From a virus: DNA of 40,982 nucleotides. Below the pieces are notes generated by a model, which worked only from the letters and a program-made list of their open reading frames with translations, had not been told where the DNA came from and ran no database searches. A program made the translations under genes and the position numbers. Each line of letters begins with the position of its first letter. Positions within the stretch are counted from its first letter, which is position 1. Below, one piece after another: positions 1 to 7,672 of the stretch. The stretch is taken from the IMG/VR virus record IMGVR_UViG_3300030085_003713, positions 39,949-80,930 of that record. One strand, written 5' to 3'.

Positions 1-936
1 AGCTTGCATCTTAGTAAAATTAGTTTGATATTTTAAATGTATTTCTTTTGAGTGTCCAGATTCTATGAGAAGCTTTAGCATTTCGTATTGCTTTTTCATA
101 ATTAGAGGTTCACCACCAATAACTTTTACGCTACGAGTATATGGGGCTAACTCAATAATCTGTTCCATTATACCCTTAGTACGATCTTTTACTACGTGGT
201 CAATATATCTTTTACGAAAGTCATCATTTGGACCAAATATTTCATCTTGCCAGACATCATGCTTATTTGCCATTTCCCATCTCATAGTTGAGTTTGCATG
301 CATGCACATATGACAATCTAGATTACATTCAGATCCAAATACTTTAAGTTGTATTTCACAAATACGTTCACTAAAATAATATTCACCTGTTTGTTTATAA
401 AATCTAGCTGTTCTCTCAATGCCATCCCAAAAGTCTGGATCATTAGTATGCATCTTCATGCAATTAGTTCGACGGGATCTGCCATATCTTCTTTCGTCAT
501 CCCTGCATCTTTTACAAGTTTGATCTACATTTTCAAAGTTAGAATTAGGGTCAAGCATTTCACTGCGAATGTTATTCATATATTCGCTTTCTTCCATCCA
601 TTCTTTTAATGGAACTTTTTCAACGCTTACTCCTGATGAAGCTCCAAAACAACACGCTTGGTATTGCCCATCGATTTCTGAATATACTTGAGTAAATGGA
701 ATTGAGCAAAACCATATAGACTTATCTTTTGTTTTTGCTGTAATAGATTCAGGATCATCTAAGATCTTTTGCCCTGATTCAGACATTTTTACAAACCATG
801 CCGAAGTGTCATATTCACCAGGTTGAGTTTTATCGCCTGGTCCGCCTCGCTTCATATTATCCAGTATAACCTTTTCACCCTCTTCATCATTGATAAAAAT
901 TGGGTTATGCTCTCGGTCGCTAACAAGTTTCTTCAT
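1..936 (-). CDS. Radical SAM protein with N-terminal twitch-like Cys domain (3' end cut by window edge)
   Basis: The frame is open from an ATG at 936 to the left edge (312 codons, no stop), so only the N-terminal part is visible. A CxxxCxxC cluster (C204, C208, C211) that would bind the 4Fe-4S cluster and the GGEP motif (about 274-277), which contacts SAM in this superfamily, identify a radical SAM core. Ahead of it, residues 75-145 hold C77, C95, C96, C141 and C144, resembling a twitch/SPASM auxiliary-cluster unit placed before the core; this order is known for radical SAM proteins of marine T4-like phages. A GAGAAG ribosome site lies just upstream of the start and a leftward late promoter lies at 971-978. 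The substrate is unknown; SPASM/twitch enzymes usually modify peptides, and the neighbouring oxygenases fit that idea. Confidence 0.85.
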   Translation of the reverse strand, partial: MKKLVSDREHNPIFINDEEGEKVILDNMKRGGPGDKTQPGEYDTSAWFVKMSESGQKILDDPESITAKTKDKSIWFCSIPFTQVYSEIDGQYQACCFGASSGVSVEKVPLKEWMEESEYMNNIRSEMLDPNSNFENVDQTCKRCRDDERRYGRSRRTNCMKMHTNDPDFWDGIERTARFYKQTGEYYFSERICEIQLKVFGSECNLDCHMCMHANSTMRWEMANKHDVWQDEIFGPNDDFRKRYIDHVVKDRTKGIMEQIIELAPYTRSVKVIGGEPLIMKKQYEMLKLLIESGHSKEIHLKYQTNFTKMQA

Positions 937-945
937 TTACTTCTC

Positions 946-953
946 TATAAATA
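946..953 (+). promoter_or_regulatory. T4-type late promoter (TATAAATA)
   Basis: Exact T4 late-promoter octamer 24 bases before the ATG at 978. It would drive the radical SAM gene at 978 and the genes overlapping it. It faces a leftward copy at 971-978, so the two transcripts would overlap at their 5' ends. Confidence 0.7.
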
Positions 954-970
954 TAGTTTTTGAACAGGTT

Positions 971-978
971 TATTTATA
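971..978 (-). promoter_or_regulatory. T4-type late promoter, leftward (TATAAATA on - strand)
   Basis: TATTTATA on the + strand, an exact late octamer on the - strand, 34 bases upstream of the ATG at 936. It overlaps the start codon of the rightward gene at 978. In AT-rich DNA some copies arise by chance, but the spacing suits a promoter. Confidence 0.6.
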
Positions 979-1925
979 TGACTCTCCCAATAAAGAAGGC
1001 GGTAATAGAAATATGTGGTTCGTGCAATTATAGCTGTACGTTCTGCCCGCATTCGTTTGAAGAGGGAAGAGAAAAATCATTTAGACGTATGATGAATTAT
1101 GATATGTTTATCAACATGCTTGATCAATTACAAGATTCTGAATGCGAAGAGATTTACCTCGAAGGTTCAGGCGAACCAACAATGAATAAAAAGTTACCGG
1201 ACTTCGTAAAGGCCGGATCAGATCGTGGATTTAAAATGTCATTTATTACAAATGGATTTTGGTTCAAAGATGATCTAATGAAAAGAACAATAGATGCAGG
1301 AATGCATTTTGCTAGGGTTTCTGTTACAGGTTACAATCCTAAACTTTATAAAGAACAGATGAGTAAGGATGCATTCTATGAAGTAATGGATAATACAAAT
1401 GCCGCTATTGAATACGGCGGTAATATGGGATCATATCATTTAATTCTTGACAATAATAATATTGATTATGAGTGTAGTGAGTATATCGGCAATTGGATTC
1501 GTCATGTACCTGGAGTCAAAGCGTCTATTTGGAAACAGCATAATTGGTCTGGTCAACTAGATGTTAATTGGCGTAAAGGCAGAAAGAGAAGTTGTGGCCG
1601 ACCTTTCTCACCTGATCTTATAGTACGAGCAGGCGGTAATAATGGCCTTCAAGGTGCCGTTGTGCCATGCTGCATGGTCCTTGGTCAAGATAGCAAATCA
1701 GTACTAGGTCATTTATCACACCAGTCTATAGAAGAAGTATGGTACGGAGATGAATATAATAATCTTCGTAAAGCTCATGAGATGCATGATTTCGATAGTA
1801 TTGACTATTGTAAAGATTGTGATATGTTATATGACACTCCTGATGCTCTTGTATGGTCAAACTTTGATGCTGACTATAATACACTTACTGGTTCATCATT
1901 TACTATGGAACAATATAGAATATGA
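978..1925 (+). CDS. Radical SAM/SPASM-like enzyme
   Basis: A protein of about 315 residues. The CNYSCTFC cluster (C16, C20, C23) is the radical SAM 4Fe-4S site and GSGEPT (about residue 60) is the SAM-contacting GGEP-like motif. The C-terminal third has further cysteines (a CGRPF segment, a PCC pair and a final CKDC) in a SPASM-like arrangement for auxiliary clusters, as in peptide-modifying enzymes. I chose the ATG at 978 because an AGG lies about nine bases before it; a TTG at 960 would add six residues without an obvious ribosome site. The stop overlaps the next start as ATGA, indicating translational coupling to the kinase-like gene and then to an oxygenase. The substrate is not visible. 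Confidence 0.88.
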   Translation: MTLPIKKAVIEICGSCNYSCTFCPHSFEEGREKSFRRMMNYDMFINMLDQLQDSECEEIYLEGSGEPTMNKKLPDFVKAGSDRGFKMSFITNGFWFKDDLMKRTIDAGMHFARVSVTGYNPKLYKEQMSKDAFYEVMDNTNAAIEYGGNMGSYHLILDNNNIDYECSEYIGNWIRHVPGVKASIWKQHNWSGQLDVNWRKGRKRSCGRPFSPDLIVRAGGNNGLQGAVVPCCMVLGQDSKSVLGHLSHQSIEEVWYGDEYNNLRKAHEMHDFDSIDYCKDCDMLYDTPDALVWSNFDADYNTLTGSSFTMEQYRI

Positions 1926-2335
1926 TTTATGTGGATAAGAAGTCGACACGTATAACGACTTTATCAATTACAAAAACTATAACAATGCACTCAATAGATC
2001 AGTGTGTAGAAAACTTAGAAATACTACAAAAACAGAAATTCAATAGAATAAAAATTCCGTACTTTACATTTAAAGTTTATGGAACTGAAGTTATAATAGA
2101 ATCAGAATATATCAAGGGACCTTACATAGGGGAAAAGCATTATAATATATTATACGAAGATCTTGTACTAAAACCTGGTCCCTATAGTTTTCACGATTAT
2201 CATTATACAAATTACAAAGTAAATAAATTTGATGATCAGATATATGCAGTTGACTTAGATGACTTTCAGACAGTAACATTTACAGATAGGATAGAGAATT
2301 GGAACAAGAATTTTCGAAAGTCAAAATTATTGTAA
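1922..2335 (+). CDS. Small hypothetical protein, possible minimal kinase-like fold
   Basis: 137 residues, starting inside the stop of the radical SAM gene (ATGA) and therefore probably co-translated. I do not recognise a family with confidence. The segment HDYHYTN followed about 15 residues later by YAVDLDDF resembles the catalytic loop (HxDxxxxN) and metal-binding Asp of aminoglycoside-phosphotransferase or RIO-type kinases, and the preceding EYIKGP could be a hinge strand. At this length it would lack most of the N-lobe and has no clear ATP-binding glycine loop. The next gene begins within its last 37 bases. A kinase-like function is inference; it may be an inactive or partner protein. Confidence 0.7.
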   Translation: MIYVDKKSTRITTLSITKTITMHSIDQCVENLEILQKQKFNRIKIPYFTFKVYGTEVIIESEYIKGPYIGEKHYNILYEDLVLKPGPYSFHDYHYTNYKVNKFDDQIYAVDLDDFQTVTFTDRIENWNKNFRKSKLL

Positions 2336-2808
2336 GGGACAACTTCCTCCCCCAAAATACCTTTAATTTATTATACAACAAATATCAGGAATGTACATCA
2401 AAAAATGAGGTCCAACGAGAATTTTTTTCGTATGATCCAACACCTGAAATAGCTGAGTTCATAAACTATTTCCATAAGAAAAGAGGATATAGAAAATTAG
2501 GTAAGTTTATTCATACAGCGGCAACGCCACCAAATTTTCATCATAAGATCCACGATGAAGCTGAGTTTAAAATTATGTCAGCAATAGTTTATATAGGTCC
2601 TGAAAAATCACATGGAACTAAATTTTATATGGAAGATGAATTTGAAATAGAATGGGTTCCAAATAGACTAATGATTTTTTGTGGTGAGACCGGAGTTACT
2701 TGGCATGACTATAAATCTTCAGACGAACTTAGATTTACATACAACTACTTTTTAGTTGACCCTACAAAAATACAGAATGAAGAATATAAAGGTTATGTTT
2801 TACATTAA
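2299..2808 (+). CDS. 2OG-Fe(II) oxygenase-like protein
   Basis: 169 residues. Conserved spacing of HDE (H85, E87), a middle SHGTKFY strand, WHDY (H136) and ELRFTYNYF (R145) matches the double-stranded beta-helix oxygenase core: facial iron triad plus the Arg that binds 2-oxoglutarate. Related small oxygenases are common in marine T4-like phages. The start is a TTG at 2299, inside the end of the previous gene, with AGGA upstream; I see no ATG that keeps the fold complete. It lies between a kinase-like and a glycosyltransferase-like gene in an overlapping set headed by a radical SAM enzyme, so hydroxylation of a protein or peptide residue is likely. The target is unknown. Confidence 0.78.
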   Translation: MEQEFSKVKIIVRDNFLPQNTFNLLYNKYQECTSKNEVQREFFSYDPTPEIAEFINYFHKKRGYRKLGKFIHTAATPPNFHHKIHDEAEFKIMSAIVYIGPEKSHGTKFYMEDEFEIEWVPNRLMIFCGETGVTWHDYKSSDELRFTYNYFLVDPTKIQNEEYKGYVLH

Positions 2809-3607
2809 ATTTGATGAGAGAACAATACAGGCTCATGCTACTATTATGAGTCAAATTTGTAATGTCCTATGGCGAATACAAAATATGTATGAAGAATCTC
2901 TCCATACAGATCCTGTTAAAATAAAAATATTCGTACCTGAATGGTATAGAGAATGCTATATTGGTCCTGATCATGAGTATCATTCAATGGAACAATTACA
3001 ATGGTTCTTAGAAAACTTCGAACAGCCGGCCGCGGGCGTTACGTGGGAAGTAGAATTTTATAAAGAGAAAACAGTAACGACTAGTCCATGGAATACAAAT
3101 TGCATATGGCCACTTAAAAAAGAAAGACAATGGATAGGCGGTGGTGGATATATCACTCTACAAAAATATAAACAAGTTGCAGGAAAAAGATATAGCCATT
3201 TTCAACAGATAGCACAAAATAGTAATCAGTTGCCTATCATCGATAACATACAAGAATATTCAGAATTACCGGTAAAAATAATAGATTATAAGCATCATCC
3301 TGAACAATTCTTTGAATCTTTAAAATATAGTGAAAGACATTTCACTTATCTAGGCGGTAGTTATTATTCCGCTGCTTTGATAAATTGTCCGACTATTTGT
3401 TATGGACATCCATATGGAGATGTATATCCTGATTCTCTAAATGGTAAATCAATGCCTGGTAGTGCATGGGGAACTAACATGGGTAATGGGCATTCTACTA
3501 TTTGTCAATACGACTTTGAAAAGACTTATAACGGACCACAGACATATGTACGTCATGCAAAAAATCATCATGAATTAAAAGGCTATTTGCTAGGAATTGA
3601 TGCCTGA
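2777..3607 (+). CDS. Glycosyltransferase-like protein (GT-B/GT9-like C-terminus)
   Basis: About 276 residues from the ATG at 2777. A further ATG at 2795 (MFYIKF) and a TTG at 2756 are alternatives, and no ribosome site clearly decides. The N-terminus is a beta-strand-rich start, followed by two alpha/beta halves. Near the C-terminus, GGSYYSAALINCPTICYG resembles the nucleotide-sugar-binding segment of GT-B enzymes such as ADP-heptose transferases (ancestral pattern: small residues, AA, then PT and a short strand). It closes the overlapping set 978-3607 and is followed by two late promoters for the fibre module. A role in glycosylating a hydroxylated residue is inference; the family call is tentative. 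Confidence 0.65.
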   Translation: MKNIKVMFYIKFDERTIQAHATIMSQICNVLWRIQNMYEESLHTDPVKIKIFVPEWYRECYIGPDHEYHSMEQLQWFLENFEQPAAGVTWEVEFYKEKTVTTSPWNTNCIWPLKKERQWIGGGGYITLQKYKQVAGKRYSHFQQIAQNSNQLPIIDNIQEYSELPVKIIDYKHHPEQFFESLKYSERHFTYLGGSYYSAALINCPTICYGHPYGDVYPDSLNGKSMPGSAWGTNMGNGHSTICQYDFEKTYNGPQTYVRHAKNHHELKGYLLGIDA

Positions 3608-3614
3608 AAAAAGT

Positions 3615-3622
3615 TATAAATA
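3615..3622 (+). promoter_or_regulatory. T4-type late promoter, first of a tandem pair
   Basis: Exact TATAAATA inside an AAGTTATAAATA direct repeat shared with the copy at 3648-3655. It lies 58 bases before the ATG at 3681, in a 73-base gap between genes. Confidence 0.75.
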
Positions 3623-3647
3623 GTAGAAAATCAAAAGTCGATAAAGT

Positions 3648-3655
3648 TATAAATA
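3648..3655 (+). promoter_or_regulatory. T4-type late promoter, second of a tandem pair
   Basis: Exact TATAAATA 25 bases before the ATG at 3681, a spacing typical of the other late promoters here. Together with 3615-3622 it would give strong late expression of the fibre module. Confidence 0.8.
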
Positions 3656-3680
3656 AGACATATATTAACAAGAGGACCTG

Positions 3681-4031
3681 ATGGCACAAGAAGAAACGTT
3701 TACTATTGACCAGGGCTCAGATGTGGCAATTGAACTACATCTTGTGAATAAAGACGGGTCTAAAAGAAATTTAACAGCTCATACGTTTGCTATGAAGATG
3801 AAGAAGAATTACAATAGTGATTCTGCTGATACTACTACTTGGAATTGTATTGTTAGTGATGCAACAGGTGGTGTTATGACTGCTTCGCTTACTAATTTAC
3901 AAACAGATGCGCTGAATGCAGGTAAATATGTCTATGACGTAGAAATGCAATATGACGATAGTAGTAGTAATACTATTATTGAGCGAGTGTTAGAAGGTCA
4001 TATGCGAGTATCGCCGAGTGTAACAAGGTAA
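3681..4031 (+). CDS. Small virion structural protein, BppU-N-like
   Basis: 116 residues, starting at an ATG behind a good AGAGGA ribosome site and two late promoters. The sequence (DQGSDVAIEL near the N-terminus, alternating strands, an EGHMRVSPSVTR end) resembles the small beta-sandwich N-terminal domain of baseplate upper proteins and other phage receptor-binding complexes. It is the first gene of the fibre module and is followed after six bases by another small protein, so a role as adaptor between baseplate and fibres is plausible. The resemblance is by pattern only. Confidence 0.75.
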   Translation: MAQEETFTIDQGSDVAIELHLVNKDGSKRNLTAHTFAMKMKKNYNSDSADTTTWNCIVSDATGGVMTASLTNLQTDALNAGKYVYDVEMQYDDSSSNTIIERVLEGHMRVSPSVTR

Positions 4032-4037
4032 CATATC

Positions 4038-4307
4038 ATGGCAGTTAAAGTCGGAGTATCAGGCACTACGGTCGGAACTGTAAAGGCAGCCGGGTCACTC
4101 ACTCAGGTGAAAAAAATAGTAATCGGTACACCAGTAAAAAGGGTATCACAACAAAATCAGTCTATAAGTCTTTTGAGCGGAGGCATATCGGATATTGATA
4201 CAACAGGAGTCGTAGATGGTTCCGCATTAATATTTGATGAGGCAAGTCAGAAATTTATAGTACAAAAAACAATGAATAAAACAAACATAACGGGAGGCCA
4301 ATACTAA
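4038..4307 (+). CDS. Small fibre-module protein, function unknown
   Basis: 89 residues, rich in Val, Gly, Ser and Thr, as in phage fibre N-termini. The phrase VVDGSALIFDEASQKFIV resembles short beta repeats seen in marine phage fibre proteins. The stop overlaps the next ATG by one base (TAATG), with GGGAGG just before it, so it is co-translated with the large fibre protein. It is probably a fibre-attachment or adaptor protein, but I recognise no named family. Confidence 0.7.
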   Translation: MAVKVGVSGTTVGTVKAAGSLTQVKKIVIGTPVKRVSQQNQSISLLSGGISDIDTTGVVDGSALIFDEASQKFIVQKTMNKTNITGGQY

Positions 4308-5845
4308 TGGCATCAATAATTCGAATAAAAAGGTCAGCTACCTCCGGTAATCCAGGTACACTTGGTGCCGGTGAACTAGCCTACTCGAGCCTCGCTGACA
4401 ATGGTAGTAATGGCGGTGATCGTCTTTATATCGGTGAAGGTACGGAAACTAACGGCGACGCAGCCAACCATCTGGTAATCGGTGGTAAATATTTCACAGA
4501 CAAATTAGACCATGCGCTTGGTACATTGACTGCTAGTAGTGCAATTCTTGTAGATGCAAGTAGTAAGGTCAATAATTTAAAAGTCGATAACCTAGATCTC
4601 GACGGTAATACTATTAGTTCGACAGATACTAATGGTAATGTTACTATAAATCCAAATGGAACTGGTACAGTAGATGTTAGCTCATCTAAGATTGTAAATG
4701 TTACAGATCCAACAGCTGATCAAGATGCCGCAACAAAGAAATATGTTGATGATCTAACTACAGCCGCAGACTTAGATTTTGCTGGTGACACGGGTACAGG
4801 TGACGCAGATATAAGTGGTGGAGTCCTAACAATTGCGGGTGGTACAGGTTTATCATCAGTAGCTTCAGGCCAAACACTTACTATGAACCTAGACAATACT
4901 GCTGTTACAGCGGGTTCATATGGTAGTGCTTCTAACGTTCCAACATTTACAGTTGATGCCCAAGGTCGATTGACCGCAGCTGGAACTGCCACCATTGCAA
5001 CAACTCTTAACGTTGCTGGTGAATCAGGAACTGGTTCAGTTGCCCTAGCTGATTCTTCTTTCACAATTACTGGGTCAGGTACAGTTAATACCGCAATGTC
5101 AGGTACAACTCTAACAGTTTCGGTAGATGATGCCACCGTTTCTGCTAAGGGTCTTGCCTCATTCGCAACTGCTAATTTTACAGTTTCATCGGGCGCTGTA
5201 TCTTCTAAAGATATTACAATTGGTTCAACTGCTCTTACTTTGGGTGAGACAACCGCAGTACTTGCAGGTTTAGAACAATTAGATGTTGACAACATACGTT
5301 TAAATGGTAACGTTATATCAACAACTGACTCTGCATCATCATTGATGACAATTGACCCTGGTAATAACAATGCTATTACTGGTAAGGTTATTATCCGTGG
5401 TGACTTGCAAGTAGACGGTACACAAACAACCATCAATTCAACAACCATGACGGTTGACGATCTAAACCTAACATTGGCAAGTGGCGCAGCAGATGGTGCC
5501 GCGGCTAACGGAGCTGGTTTGACAATTGATGGCGCAAGTGCCACAATGCTCTATGACGGTACGAATGATCGTTTTAACTTTAACAAAACAGTTAACGTTG
5601 CTTCTGGCGAAGATCTAATGATTAACGGAGTTGGCTTCAACGAGTTAGTTGATGATCAAGTTAATACATTACTTACTGCCGGTACAGGTATCACATTAAC
5701 ATATGACGATGCCGGTGGATCACTAACTGTTACAGGTACAAATGCAACCGTAACAACTGCTGGTGTGGCGTTATTTGATTCCGATCAATTTACTGTTACA
5801 TCTGGTCTTGTTTCTTTAGCAGTTGTAGATGGTGGTACGTACTAA
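4307..5845 (+). CDS. Tail-fibre protein, T4-fibre-like
   Basis: 512 residues, low in aromatic residues and rich in Thr, Ser, Gly, Asn and Val, as expected for a trimeric beta-structured fibre. It begins MASIIRIKRS, a start common in marine T4-like fibre proteins, and carries DAATKKYVDD (about 143-150), the connector motif of T4-type long fibres. From about residue 364, GDLQVDGTQTTIN and the following ANGAGLTIDGA and FNKTVNV form a block found in many cyanophage fibre proteins. It has no collagen repeats, unlike the next two genes. A hairpin and a 56-base gap separate it from the next gene. Its place in the particle (proximal or distal fibre) cannot be told. Confidence 0.85.
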   Translation: MASIIRIKRSATSGNPGTLGAGELAYSSLADNGSNGGDRLYIGEGTETNGDAANHLVIGGKYFTDKLDHALGTLTASSAILVDASSKVNNLKVDNLDLDGNTISSTDTNGNVTINPNGTGTVDVSSSKIVNVTDPTADQDAATKKYVDDLTTAADLDFAGDTGTGDADISGGVLTIAGGTGLSSVASGQTLTMNLDNTAVTAGSYGSASNVPTFTVDAQGRLTAAGTATIATTLNVAGESGTGSVALADSSFTITGSGTVNTAMSGTTLTVSVDDATVSAKGLASFATANFTVSSGAVSSKDITIGSTALTLGETTAVLAGLEQLDVDNIRLNGNVISTTDSASSLMTIDPGNNNAITGKVIIRGDLQVDGTQTTINSTTMTVDDLNLTLASGAADGAAANGAGLTIDGASATMLYDGTNDRFNFNKTVNVASGEDLMINGVGFNELVDDQVNTLLTAGTGITLTYDDAGGSLTVTGTNATVTTAGVALFDSDQFTVTSGLVSLAVVDGGTY

Positions 5846-5858
5846 TAAATAATAGTCA

Positions 5859-5876
5859 CGGGCATTTTTATGTCCG
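5859..5876 (+). terminator. Hairpin, possible weak terminator
   Basis: A 7-bp stem (CGGGCAT with ATGTCCG, one G-U pair) around a TTTT loop lies in the gap after the fibre gene. A run of six T follows only at 5886-5891, about nine bases away, so termination would be weak; it may instead affect message stability. Confidence 0.4.
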
Positions 5877-5901
5877 ATAACATTCTTTTTTAAGGACCAA
5901 T

Positions 5902-7671
5902 ATGTCGACTACACTTAAGCTTAAGAAGTCTAGCGTAGGAGGTAAAGTACCTACTACAAGCGATTTGGAATATGGCGAACTGGCACTAAACTATGCTGAT
6001 GGTTGTATATACTATAAGAATAGTTCAAATGCAATAAAAAAGTTTGCCGTAATTCCACAAACGGCAAAGACTTTAGACTCAGCACAAAATTTTTCATTAA
6101 CCGGAGATATTACGGCTTCAGCAGTATCATTTAATGGTTCAGCGGCCGTAGCTCTTAATACATCTATTGCTAGTGGTGTAATTGTTAATGACGATATAAA
6201 TGCATCGGCAGCTATAGCCGATACTAAGCTATCAACTATTTCTACTTCAGGCAAAGTTTCTAATTCAGCAACCACTGGTACAGCGGCTAATACAGGTAAT
6301 ACGCTTGTATTAAGAGATGCTGAAGGTGATTTTGCTGCTAACCAAATTACAGGTGATGATTTTAGAATAGATGGTTATGGATTAGTGATTGATTCAGCTG
6401 GTGTATGGCAAGGATCCCAAATAGGTGTAAAAGGTGAACCTGGCACATCAAATTATGCAGTTACAGTTGTGAGTGATGGCGGCGACAAGTTTGCTTTAGA
6501 TGGAACAACAGCTCCTTCAATTACATTGGTCCGTGGATTTACATATGTATTTGATCAAAGCGATAATAGCAATGGTGGTCATCCAATTGCATTTAAAAAC
6601 GGTTCATCATCATATACAACAGGCGTAACATCAACTGGAACACCAGGCCAAACTGGCGCAAAAACTGAATTTAAAGTACCTAGTAATGCTCCTGCAACAG
6701 GTCTTCTGTATTATTGTACTGTTCATGGTAACGGTATGGGTAATAGTATTACAACCGTACAGAATGGTGAAAAAGGTCAGAAGGGTGAAACAATTAATGC
6801 CACATCATATGATAGTGCTTCAGCCGTATTAACCTTTACCTATTCTGATTCATCAACTACTACTGTAACAGGTGTTAAAGGAGAGAAAGGCCAAAAGGGA
6901 GAAAAAGGAGAAAAAGGTCAGAAGGGTGAGAAAGGCCAGAAAGGCGAAACAATAAATGCAACATCCTACGATGATGCTGCTAATGAAATAACATTTACTT
7001 ATTCTGATTCTACGACTACTACTGTAACTGGAGTTAAAGGACAAAAAGGCCAAAAAGGTGAAAAAGGCGAAGTAGGTGAAAAAGGCCAAAAAGGTGAAGT
7101 TGGTGAAAAGGGTCAAAAGGGAGAAGTAGGAGAAAAAGGACAAAAGGGAGAGAAGGGGGAAAAAGGTCAAAAGGGTACTAGTAACCGTTCAATACCAAGT
7201 ACGTCCGCTCCTTCCTCTGCATCTAATGGAGATTTATGGTTCGATGATGAAACCGGATCTTTGTTTATCTATTACGTAGATAGTGATAGTACTGCTCAAT
7301 GGTTACAATTTAATAACGCAGTTGTAAGCGATGGTGGTATTACAACCGCTAAATTAGCGGCAGATGCAGTTGATGGTACTAAAATAGCTGATGATGCAAT
7401 TAATTCAGAACATTATGTAGATGGATCTATTGATACCGCACATATTGGTGATTTACAAATAACAACAGGTAAACTTGCTGCAGATGCAGTTACTGGCGCT
7501 AAAATTGGTGATGATGAAATTAATTCAGAACATTATGTAAATGGATCTATAGACGAAGCACACCTAGCTAACGATGCAGTAGCAAGATCAAAGTTAAAAG
7601 ATGAAGTTGAATTAATTATTTACAACTCTTCTGGAACAGCATTAAAAACACTATACGGAGCGGGGTCTTAA
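5902..7671 (+). CDS. Collagen-like tail-fibre protein with cupredoxin-like domain
   Basis: 589 residues, ATG at 5902 behind AAGGA. The order is: fibre N-terminus (MSTTLKLKKSS, about 1-60); a beta region; a cupredoxin-like domain (about 183-285) with H227, C272, H275 and M279 placed like a type-1 copper site; three collagen-like blocks at 289-294, 324-347 and 377-424 separated by two copies of a ~30-residue ETINATSYD spacer; then a C-terminal part with a repeated SEHYVDGSID-type unit (about 485-575) known from marine phage fibres. At least 23 Gly-X-Lys triplets occur, nearly all followed by Gly, while Pro is almost absent. That puts Lys in the Y position, the site used by collagen lysyl hydroxylases; a PLOD-like enzyme is encoded at 22138-24066. 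Confidence 0.88.
   Translation: MSTTLKLKKSSVGGKVPTTSDLEYGELALNYADGCIYYKNSSNAIKKFAVIPQTAKTLDSAQNFSLTGDITASAVSFNGSAAVALNTSIASGVIVNDDINASAAIADTKLSTISTSGKVSNSATTGTAANTGNTLVLRDAEGDFAANQITGDDFRIDGYGLVIDSAGVWQGSQIGVKGEPGTSNYAVTVVSDGGDKFALDGTTAPSITLVRGFTYVFDQSDNSNGGHPIAFKNGSSSYTTGVTSTGTPGQTGAKTEFKVPSNAPATGLLYYCTVHGNGMGNSITTVQNGEKGQKGETINATSYDSASAVLTFTYSDSSTTTVTGVKGEKGQKGEKGEKGQKGEKGQKGETINATSYDDAANEITFTYSDSTTTTVTGVKGQKGQKGEKGEVGEKGQKGEVGEKGQKGEVGEKGQKGEKGEKGQKGTSNRSIPSTSAPSSASNGDLWFDDETGSLFIYYVDSDSTAQWLQFNNAVVSDGGITTAKLAADAVDGTKIADDAINSEHYVDGSIDTAHIGDLQITTGKLAADAVTGAKIGDDEINSEHYVNGSIDEAHLANDAVARSKLKDEVELIIYNSSGTALKTLYGAGS
6766..7173 (+). repeat. Collagen-like Gly-X-Lys repeat blocks
   Basis: Three blocks of GEK/GQK/GEV triplets within the fibre gene: 6766-6783 (2 triplets), 6871-6942 (8 triplets, all ending in Lys) and 7030-7173 (16 uninterrupted triplets, 13 ending in Lys). 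The two spacers between them are near copies, suggesting growth by duplication of a spacer-plus-collagen unit. Codons vary among copies, so the duplication is not recent. Confidence 0.9.
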
Positions 7672-7672
7672 T

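Noticed and set aside
65-609. Two + strand frames (65-313 and 349-609)
   Set aside because: They lie opposite the partial radical SAM gene, which has motifs, a ribosome site and a promoter; the + frames have none.
4720-5544. A 274-codon open frame on the - strand opposite the fibre gene
   Set aside because: It is antisense to a well-supported fibre gene, has a low-complexity Val/Pro/Ala composition expected from its complement, and has no ribosome site.
5844-5851. AATAAATA after the fibre gene as a late promoter for the collagen-like fibre
   Set aside because: It has one mismatch at the first position and overlaps the upstream stop region; T4 late promoters are normally strict.
6853-7170. 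A 105-codon - strand frame rich in Phe and Leu
   Set aside because: It is the complement of the Gly-X-Lys repeats and reads as a repetitive hydrophobic shadow.
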